From Planctomycetales bacterium (GTDB lineage: Bacteria; Planctomycetota; Planctomycetia; Isosphaerales; Isosphaeraceae), in NCBI GenBank assembly GCA_027435495.1, contig DAHZZC010000703.1, positions 1-7,750 on the forward strand: a DNA stretch of 7,750 nt. The letters are read 5' to 3'. Positions 1 to 6,900 of this stretch are shown piece after piece. The position numbers were made by a program, and so were the translations under genes. The notes beneath the pieces were generated by a model. The model was given only the letters and a program-made list of their open reading frames with translations, was not told the origin of the DNA and searched no databases. Numbering within the stretch: position 1 is the first letter of the stretch; every line of letters starts with the position of its first letter.

Positions 1-2
1 CG

Positions 3-1145
3 CACCCGATCGCACGGGCGGCGTATGCCCTCGCCATGTGTCTCAACCCGAATAATCACGCGCTCGACGGCGGGCGCGCGACCTCGGCCATGGAGAAAGA
101 GGCTGTTGCGCGGCTCGCCTCGATGTTCGGCTGGGAGACGCACCTCGGCCACCTCACCGGCGGCGGTACGATGGCGAATTTCGAGGCGCTCTGGGTCGGG
201 CGCGAGCTGCGGCCCGGGAAGGCGGTCGCCGCCTCGGCCCAGGCGCACTACACCCACTCTCGGCTCTCGGAGGTGCTGGCCGTCCCATTCCGGAAAATCC
301 CAGTCGACCCCCTCGGGCGGCTCGACCCGGTTGAGCTGGAGACGATTCTCCGCCGGGGCGAGGTCGGCACGGTGGTCGTCACGCTTGGGACCACAGCCGC
401 GGGCGCCGTCGACCCACTCCCCGACGTGCTCGCCCTGCGCGATCGGTACGACTTCCGGATTCACGTCGATGCGGCTTACGGCGGCTATTTCCGGATCGCC
501 GGCAACCTGGTTCCCCTTGCACGTGAGGCATTCGACCGGATCGGCGAGGTCGATTCCATTGTCATCGATCCCCACAAGCACGGCCTGCAACCGTACGGCT
601 GCGGTTGCGTGCTCTTCCGCGACCCAACCGTCGGCCGGTTCTATCGCCACGATTCGCCGTACACTTACTTCAGTTCCAACAAACTGCACCTTGGCGAGAT
701 TTCACTGGAATGCTCGCGCGCAGGGGCCTCGGCGGCGGCGCTCTGGGCGACGATCCGGCTCTTGCCTCCGGAGCCGGGCGGCGTCTTCGCCCGGGGGCTC
801 GAATCGTGCCGCGAGGCCGCGCTGGCGCTCCACGCCGCTCTCGAAGCCGACGACCGTTTCGCCCCACTGTTTCCTCCCGCGCTCGACATCGTCGTCTGGG
901 CGGTCCGGGCCGGATCGGCGACCGAATCGTCGGCACGCGCTCGTCGAATCTTCGAGGCCGCCGCTCGACGGGACCTGCATCTCGCCCTCGCCACGTTCCC
1001 GCGCTCCATGATCGCCCCGGCCGATCCGGTCTCGGACTGGGACGCCGACAGGATGGTCTGCCTGCGCGCCTGCGCGATGAAGCCCGAGCATCGCGAATGG
1101 ATGCCGGAAATTCTGAAGCGGCTCCATGCGGCGGCTGATGCTTGA
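3..1145 (+). CDS. Pyridoxal-phosphate-dependent group II amino-acid decarboxylase, 5'-truncated
   Basis: This is a PLP-dependent enzyme of the group II decarboxylase family (glutamate, tyrosine, aromatic L-amino-acid and aspartate decarboxylases), acting in the cytoplasm to remove the alpha-carboxyl group of an amino acid. The reading frame is open to the window edge. Codons before the first ATG at 36 already match the family (HPIARAAYALAM, then LNPNNHALDGG), so that ATG is internal and the true start is upstream. Visible landmarks are TGGGTMANFEAL (phosphate binding, about 153-188), the PLP-stacking His in AHYTHSR at 246-248, TLGTTAAGAVDP, the Asp of HVDAAYGG at 468-470 that contacts the pyridine nitrogen, and the Schiff-base Lys of DPHKHG at 576-578. 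All key residues in the visible part are intact. The C-terminal small domain runs to a TGA at 1143-1145. The substrate cannot be read from sequence. The family often carries misleading names such as 'aspartate aminotransferase family'. Family certain, substrate unknown. Confidence 0.93.
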   Translation, partial: HPIARAAYALAMCLNPNNHALDGGRATSAMEKEAVARLASMFGWETHLGHLTGGGTMANFEALWVGRELRPGKAVAASAQAHYTHSRLSEVLAVPFRKIPVDPLGRLDPVELETILRRGEVGTVVVTLGTTAAGAVDPLPDVLALRDRYDFRIHVDAAYGGYFRIAGNLVPLAREAFDRIGEVDSIVIDPHKHGLQPYGCGCVLFRDPTVGRFYRHDSPYTYFSSNKLHLGEISLECSRAGASAAALWATIRLLPPEPGGVFARGLESCREAALALHAALEADDRFAPLFPPALDIVVWAVRAGSATESSARARRIFEAAARRDLHLALATFPRSMIAPADPVSDWDADRMVCLRACAMKPEHREWMPEILKRLHAAADA

Positions 1146-1171
1146 GACGCGAGGCCAGGATCGGGTATCAA
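1142..1171 (+). promoter_or_regulatory. Candidate sigma-70-like promoter for the transglutaminase/esterase gene
   Basis: TTGAGA (1142-1147, five of six matches to TTGACA) is followed after 18 bases by TATCAA (1166-1171, four of six matches to TATAAT). The -35 box overlaps the TGA stop codon of the decarboxylase. Transcription would begin near 1178 and give a leader of about 65 bases. The match is modest, could be chance, and planctomycete promoter consensus may differ. No convincing terminator for the decarboxylase is visible in the gap, so read-through from upstream is also possible. Confidence 0.25.
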
Positions 1172-1232
1172 GGAAAGATCAAAAATCGAGGTTCAGGCCG
1201 CCCGTGGATCGATCCCGGTCTTGATTCCGATC

Positions 1233-1236
1233 GGAG
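1233..1236 (+). promoter_or_regulatory. Ribosome binding site deciding the start at 1242
   Basis: GGAG sits five bases before the ATG at 1242 (GGAGTGAACATG). It supports this ATG over the in-frame TTG at 1221 and over the GTG at 1236, which overlaps the site itself. The choice also places the hydrophobic leader at the extreme N-terminus of the protein, as expected for a signal peptide. Confidence 0.6.
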
Positions 1237-1241
1237 TGAAC

Positions 1242-3545
1242 ATGTTGACGCTTCTGACCTGTCTCAGCCTCTTCATGACCTCGATCGGAGAGGAGCCTCA
1301 ATCCCGATGGTGGGACGCCCGGGTCGAGACCTCGCTCGATCGCGCACCGTCCCGGAGGGCAGAGTGGGTCCAGCTCCTGGAATCATGTCCGAAGGATCAG
1401 CGGAACGGCCTTGCATATCTGTTGGGCGACCTCCCCAAACGCGACCTCGAAACGATGAGTCCGAAGGCGCTCGCCGAGAACATCGCACTGGCCTACCTGG
1501 CGCGAAGCGAGGTTCCCTGGGGCGCCGGCCTGCCGGAAGACGTCTTCCTCGACGCCGTTCTGCCGTACTCAAGCGTCACCGAGCCACGCCAGCCGATGCG
1601 CGGCGAGTTCCACGATCGATACCTGGCTATGATCCGATCGCTGAAGACACCCGGTGAGGCGGCCCAGGCGCTGAACCGTGCTCTCTTCCGCGATTACAAG
1701 GTCGTCTACAACACGAAGCGACGGCGGCCCGACCAGAGCTCGAGGGAGTCGATCGAGCAGGGGAGGGCGACCTGTACCGGGCTCTCGATCATGCTCGTTG
1801 AGGCGTGCCGGGCAGTCGGGGTGCCTGCTCGGCTGGCCGGGATCGCCTCGTGGCCGGGCCGGGGCGGCAATCACACCTGGGTCGAGGTCTGGAATGGCGG
1901 TTGGCACTTCGTCGGTGCCGCCGAACCCGATGAACAGGGACTCGATCACGCCTGGTTCGTTGGTGACGCCGCGAAGGCCGTCAAGGGGAGCAAGCGGAAC
2001 GCGATCTACGCGGTGACCTACCGATCCACGGGCGATTTCTTCCCGATGGACTGGTCCGAATCCGATCGCATCCACGGCGAGGACGTGAGCGACCGCTATA
2101 CCCAGGGCGCGAAGCCCTCGCCTTCGGGTCGGCTGATGGTGGAGGTTCGTCGGGGCGGGAATCGGGTTGAAGCGGAGGTCGCCGCTCTCGACCCATCCAC
2201 CGGCACTTTCCGCCCGCTCGGGACGAGTTTTGGGCCCTCGGCCGACATCAACCGACACCTCACCTGCGAGGCTCCGCCGAAGAGATCGCTTCTGGTGGTC
2301 GTCCGGGATGGGAACGCCTCGGCAATCCGCCCGGTGACCATCAACGGCGATACGGTCGTCCGTGTCGACCTGGATCGCCCCTCGACGAGGGAATCGCGCG
2401 CCGCGATGGAACCCATCCTCACCGATCGGTTTTCCGGCGACGAGGCCCATCGCGAGACAGCGCGGAAACTTCTCTCGGAACTGCCCTGGGACGAGTCGAT
2501 CCGCGAACTGGCATGGACAGCCTACAAGGGCTCGCCAATCCACGAGCCCCTGCGGCGTGAGATGGAGGCAAAGAAGGTCTCCACGAAGGATCGGACCAGT
2601 CCCTACCTGTGGCGGCACGTCGGCAAGAAGCCGAAGGACGGATGGGCTCTCGTCATCGCAATGCACGGCGGAGGAGGCGCCCCGCAGGAGGTCAACGATC
2701 AGCAGTGGCATGGCATGTTCGAGCACTACTACAAGGATCATCCCGAGGCCGGCGGTTATGTCTACCTGGCCCTTCGGGCGCCGAACAACGAGTGGAACGG
2801 CTTCTATGACGATGCAATTGGCCCAATGGTCGAGCGGCTGATCCGCCAGTTCGTGATCTTCGGCGCAGTGAACCCGGACATGGTCTACGCGCTGGGGGCC
2901 TCGCACGGCGGGTACGGGGCGTTCGTGATCGGGCCGAAGATCCCTGACCGGTTCGCCGCAGTGCATGCCTCGGCCGCCGCACCGACCGACGGCGAGACCA
3001 AAAGCGAGAACCTGCGCGACCTCCTCTTCACGGTGATGATCGGCGACAGGGATACCGCGTACGGCCGGGCCGATCGATGCCTGGCATTCTTCAAGACAAT
3101 CGCCGACCTGAGGGCCCGATACGGTGGCTATCCCGGCGACGTGAAGATCCTGCCGGGCATCGGCCACCACGTCCCCGACCACGATATGGTCGCCCAGATG
3201 CTCAAGGAAGGCGTTCGGCATCCGTGGCCCGATCACCTCGTCTGGGCGATGTCCGATGAAGTGATCCAGGATTTTTACTGGATCGAGGCGCCGCATCCGA
3301 AGTCGAACGGTCGAGTCGAGGCGATGGTGCATGACAATACCATCACAATCAAGTCTGAAAACCTGGATGAGATCAAACTTCGATTGGATGCGAAGCTCGT
3401 GGATCTCTCCCGGCCGGTGGTCGTTGATCGAGATGGACACCGTCAAACTTTTACCCCGAAGCCAGGCCCCGAGACCTATTGCGAGGAGCTTGAGCTTCGA
3501 GGCGATCCGAGGCTGGCGGCGCCCGTGCGGATCCTCTCACAATAG
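1242..3545 (+). CDS. Exported transglutaminase-like / alpha-beta-hydrolase (esterase, PHB depolymerase-like) fusion protein
   Basis: This 767-residue protein is probably exported: it opens with a short hydrophobic leader (MLTLLTCLSLFMTSIG). Residues about 120-245 form a transglutaminase-like (papain-fold) domain, with Cys178 in ATCTGLS (codon 1773-1775), His211 in GNHTWVEVW, and a third acidic residue probably in AAEPDEQG (about 228-230). A beta-rich linker covers about 293-380. Residues about 460-665 form an alpha/beta-hydrolase of the feruloyl-esterase/PHB-depolymerase type: oxyanion segment MHGGGG (474-479), nucleophile Ser554 in GASHGGYG (codon 2901-2903), likely acid Asp604 in GDRDTAYG, and His642 or His643 in GIGHHVPDHD. 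A beta-rich tail (about 683-767) follows, ending at TAG 3543-3545. Both active sites look intact. From family knowledge, the first domain may act as a peptidase or be structural, and the second may hydrolyse an ester or polymer side chain. The substrate is unknown. It may have its own promoter and stands apart from the downstream gene. Confidence 0.88.
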   Translation: MLTLLTCLSLFMTSIGEEPQSRWWDARVETSLDRAPSRRAEWVQLLESCPKDQRNGLAYLLGDLPKRDLETMSPKALAENIALAYLARSEVPWGAGLPEDVFLDAVLPYSSVTEPRQPMRGEFHDRYLAMIRSLKTPGEAAQALNRALFRDYKVVYNTKRRRPDQSSRESIEQGRATCTGLSIMLVEACRAVGVPARLAGIASWPGRGGNHTWVEVWNGGWHFVGAAEPDEQGLDHAWFVGDAAKAVKGSKRNAIYAVTYRSTGDFFPMDWSESDRIHGEDVSDRYTQGAKPSPSGRLMVEVRRGGNRVEAEVAALDPSTGTFRPLGTSFGPSADINRHLTCEAPPKRSLLVVVRDGNASAIRPVTINGDTVVRVDLDRPSTRESRAAMEPILTDRFSGDEAHRETARKLLSELPWDESIRELAWTAYKGSPIHEPLRREMEAKKVSTKDRTSPYLWRHVGKKPKDGWALVIAMHGGGGAPQEVNDQQWHGMFEHYYKDHPEAGGYVYLALRAPNNEWNGFYDDAIGPMVERLIRQFVIFGAVNPDMVYALGASHGGYGAFVIGPKIPDRFAAVHASAAAPTDGETKSENLRDLLFTVMIGDRDTAYGRADRCLAFFKTIADLRARYGGYPGDVKILPGIGHHVPDHDMVAQMLKEGVRHPWPDHLVWAMSDEVIQDFYWIEAPHPKSNGRVEAMVHDNTITIKSENLDEIKLRLDAKLVDLSRPVVVDRDGHRQTFTPKPGPETYCEELELRGDPRLAAPVRILSQ

Positions 3546-3705
3546 GTGTTCTTCCTTCGATGGTAGTGAATCGTGACGCTCCTCTCCTTCGAGCCCACCA
3601 TTCCGATAGCCTGATCGGACGTACTCGGCCGGCGATCGCCAATCGCCGAACCCGTCGTCGTCCATACCGAAGTTGTCGGGCGGATCGGCGAGTTCGCGTT
3701 TTCGC

Positions 3706-3720
3706 GTCGCCTCTGGCGAC
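3706..3720. repeat. Perfect 6-bp inverted repeat (hairpin GTCGCC-TCT-GGCGAC)
   Basis: The arms GTCGCC and GGCGAC pair perfectly around a 3-base loop. It is preceded by CGCGTTTTCGCG (3694-3705 region), itself a small inverted repeat with a TTTT loop. It lies 160 bases after the esterase stop codon. A factor-dependent terminator or a site protecting the transcript end is possible, but there is no U-tract on either strand to support an intrinsic terminator. Confidence 0.4.
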
Positions 3721-3802
3721 CGGTTGCGTCACCCCATCGCCGATCCGATATCGATTTGATGGGTTCGGGCGGTACCTCATCGGAGATACGGTCCGGTCGG
3801 GA

Positions 3803-3808
3803 TAGAAT
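3803..3808 (+). promoter_or_regulatory. Candidate -10 box (TAGAAT) upstream of the ThuA-type gene
   Basis: TAGAAT, within GGGATAGAATC, matches five of six bases of the TATAAT consensus and is one of the few A/T-rich hexamers in this GC-rich stretch. It lies about 100 bases before the ATG at 3911. No good -35 hexamer is found 16-18 bases upstream, so the call rests on the -10 alone. Confidence 0.25.
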
Positions 3809-3910
3809 CGAGCTGCTGCGGCCACCCTCCTTGCGTTCCGGAACCTCCAACCTCTCCCCGAGCGGCCCCGGCCGCGGCGCTGCCCGGGCCCACGAAAGCG
3901 AGCGTCCAAC

Positions 3911-6900
3911 ATGAAGCGATGGGCCGGCTGGCTATGGCTCCTCCCCGCGATCGTGGCGGGTCCTATCGTTGCCGCGAGGGCCGACGAAACCCCCCGCCCG
4001 ATCCGGGCCTTGCTCGTCCTCGGCGGCTGCTGCCACGACTACAAGCACCAGAAAGACCTCCTCACCCGAGGGATCTCGGCACGTACCTACATCGACTGGA
4101 CCGTTGCCTACGATTCCAGCACCAGCAACGGCCACCAGAACCCGATCTACGACAACCCCGACTGGGCGAAGGGATTCGACATCGTCGTCCACGACGAATG
4201 CTCGTCGAACGTTAACAAGGACAGGGCGGTCATCGACCGCATCCTCGCGCCGCACAAAAACGGCCTGCCGGGCGTCGTTCTGCACTGCGGAATGCACAGC
4301 TACCGGACGGAGGGCTGGCAGAAAAAGGCGACGCCCTGGCAGCAGTTCATCGGCGTCGTCTCGACCGGGCACGGCCCGCAACTGCCGATCGCCGTCACCT
4401 TCGTCGACCGGGCGAACCCGATCACCGAGCCCTTCAAGGATTGGACCACCGTCAACGAGGAACTCTACAACAACGCGATCGGCCACCTCGAACCGACCGC
4501 GCACGCGCTCGCCCGCGGGAAGCAGTCGGGGCCCGGCCCGAAAGGTCGGAAGGTGGATGCCGAGTCGGTGGTCGTCTGGACCAATATCTACAACGGCAAG
4601 GCCCGGGTCTTCAGCACGACGCTCGGCCACAACAACACGACGGTCTCCGACCCGCGCTACCTCGACCTCGTCACCCGGGGCCTGCTCTGGGCGGTCGGGA
4701 AGCTCGACGACAAGCACCTGAAGGCCGACGCCGCGATGGTTCCCGAGGACCACGCCCGCGGTCGCAAAGCGGTTGCCTCCACGACGCAGGGGCCCGATCA
4801 CGCGCCGGGCGCGGCTGTGGACGGAAACCCTGAGACCCGCTGGTGCGCTTCCGACAACTCGGCGCCCCAGTGGTGGCAGGTCGACCTCGGCCGCGAGCGC
4901 GACCTGACCGGCGTTCGGATCGTCTGGGAGCAGGACGGGGTCAACTATCAATACCGGGTCCAGGGGTCCGAGGACGGCAAGGAATGGATGACCCTTTCCG
5001 ACCAGTCGAAAACCAGTAGCCGCGACCAGGACCGGACGCATCCGATCCTGGCGCGGGGGATTCGCCACCTCCGCATCGAGGTCCTGGGCGTCCGCCCAGG
5101 CGCCTGGGCGAGCATCTATGAGGTCGAGGTTCACGGCACCGAGCAAGTCCCCGCTCCGGCGGGGACCGTTCTCTCGCGCCCGCTCCGGCGAGCGGGCGAC
5201 GGACCGACACTCGGCGAGATCCGGATTCCCGAGGGCTTCCACGCGACCCTCTTCGCGCAGCCGCCCGACGTGAGCTACCCGACCTGCCTCGCCGCCTCGC
5301 CCGGCGGCGAGGTCTTCGTCGGCATCGATGAAAACGGCTCGCTCGACGCCCGGCCCGGGAGGGGCCGGGTCGTCCGCTGCATCGACTCCGACAACGACGG
5401 CCGCGCTGATCGGTTCCACGTCTTCGCGACGATGGACAGCCCCCGCGGCCTCGCCTACGACGACGGGACGCTCTACGTCCTCCATCCGCCCGAACTGACC
5501 GCCTATCACGACGAAAACCACGACGGCACCGCCGACCGTTCCGAGACCCTCGTCAAGGGGATCGGCTTCAACCTGAAGTTCCGGGGCGCTGACCACACGA
5601 CCAACGGCATCCGCCTTGGCATCGATGGCTATATCTACATCGCGGTCGGAGATTACGGATTCCTGCACGCGGTCGGCAAGGACGGCCGGGCGCTTCAGTA
5701 CCGGGGCGGCGGGGTCGTTCGGGTGCGGACCGACGGGACGGGCCTGGAGGCCGTCTCCCGGGGACAGCGGAACATCTATGATGTCGCCATCGATCCCTAC
5801 ATGAACCTCTTCACCCGCGACAATACCAACGACGGCGATGGATGGGACGTCCGACTTAGCCATCTCGTCCCGACGGCTCACATGGGTTATCCCTCGCTCT
5901 TCAAGAACTTCCCCGACGAGATGGTGAAGCCTCTGGCCGATTACGGCGGAGGCTCGCCCACCGGGTCGATCTACGTCAGCGAGCCCTCGCTGCCGAATCC
6001 CTTCGGCGATGCCCTCTACACCTGCGAATGGGGCCGCGAGGCCGTCTTCCGGCACCCGCTCGACCGCGAGGGCGCCAGTTTCCGGGCCGGCCAGGAGATG
6101 TTCGTCAAGCTCCCAAGACCGACCGATCTCGAAGTCGACGGGCTGGGCCGGATCTACGTCGCCTCGTGGAAGGGTGCCACGTTCACCTATGCCGGGCCGA
6201 ACGTCGGCTACGTGATCCGCCTGACCGCCCCGGGCTCGTCCGAGCGCCCATTCCCCGACCTGAAGAAGGCTACGGATGAGCAACTCGTCGGCTACCTCGC
6301 CTCGCCAGGCCAGGTGATGAGGCTCGCGGCCTCTCGCGCCATCCTGCGCCGCGGACATCGTGGTGAGCTCGCCTCGAAGCTCGAAGCGATGGCACGGGAA
6401 GACGGCCGGCTCGCCGCTCGGGTTGCGGCGATCTTCACCCTGGAACAGCTTCTCGGCCCCGACTCGATTGATCTGCTGGCAAGGCTCTCCGACGACCCGA
6501 GCATCCGGGAGTTCGCTCTGACAGCGCTCTCGGATCGGAAGGAGGGAGCGAGGATCCCGGCCGCGCCGTTCCTGAGCGGACTGCTCGACCGGAATCCCCG
6601 GGTCCGCCTGCGGGCCGCCATCGGCCTCGGCCGACTGGGGAAGACAGAGGCCGCCGACGAGCTGGTCGCCAGGATCGCCGACGACGATCCGATGGTCGCA
6701 CACATCGCGATCCAGGCCCTGGTGGCGATTCAGGCCGTCGATCCCTGCCTGAAGGCTCTCGATTCCAGGACGCCTGATCTCGCCCCCGGCGCGGCGCAGG
6801 CGCTCCAGGCGATGCACGACCGTCGGGCTGTTGACGGGCTGATCGCCCGGCTTTCCTCGGCGGATCCGACGACCCGTCGGCTGGCGTTCCGGGCGCTCTG

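Larger units (their letters stand above)
3546..3910. other. 365-base intergenic region with small inverted repeats; no convincing gene
   Basis: No reading frame here looks real. The longest + frame (3560-3805) is arginine-rich, lacks a ribosome binding site and resembles no family known to me. Structure that can be seen: the perfect palindrome GGCGATCGCC (3631-3640), a 6-bp hairpin (3706-3720), CCCATC/GATGGG arms (3733-3738 and 3758-3763) flanking the palindrome CGATATCG (3746-3753), the palindrome GTTCCGGAAC (3835-3844), and GGCCC/GGGCC arms (3864-3868 and 3886-3890) in a very GC-rich stretch just before the next start codon. None is followed by a T-run, so no intrinsic terminator for the upstream gene is evident. 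The stretch probably holds the 3' end of the upstream transcript plus the promoter and leader of the ThuA-type gene. Confidence 0.6.

Noticed and set aside
25..1011. Plus-strand open frame overlapping the decarboxylase in another frame
   Set aside because: The translation is Ser/Arg/Pro-rich without domain features, while the other frame contains every decarboxylase motif.
1221..1241. Upstream TTG start for the transglutaminase/esterase gene
   Set aside because: The GGAG at 1233-1236 is well spaced for the ATG at 1242 but lies downstream of the TTG, and the ATG puts the hydrophobic leader at the N-terminus.
1569..3446. Long minus-strand open frame (625 codons)
   Set aside because: It is in register opposite the transglutaminase/esterase gene and ends at a sense TCA codon at 1569. 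No recognisable domain.
3706..3720. Hairpin as an intrinsic terminator of the esterase gene
   Set aside because: The stem is perfect but only 6 bp, and no T-run follows on either strand.
3560..3805. Small plus-strand open frame (81 codons) in the intergenic region
   Set aside because: It has no ribosome binding site, an Arg-rich composition typical of chance frames in GC-rich DNA, and no similarity I recognise.
3451..3912. Minus-strand open frames covering the intergenic region
   Set aside because: They overlap the end of the esterase gene, are strongly Arg-rich and show no domain or start signal. Two different frames cover the same span equally well, as expected by chance.
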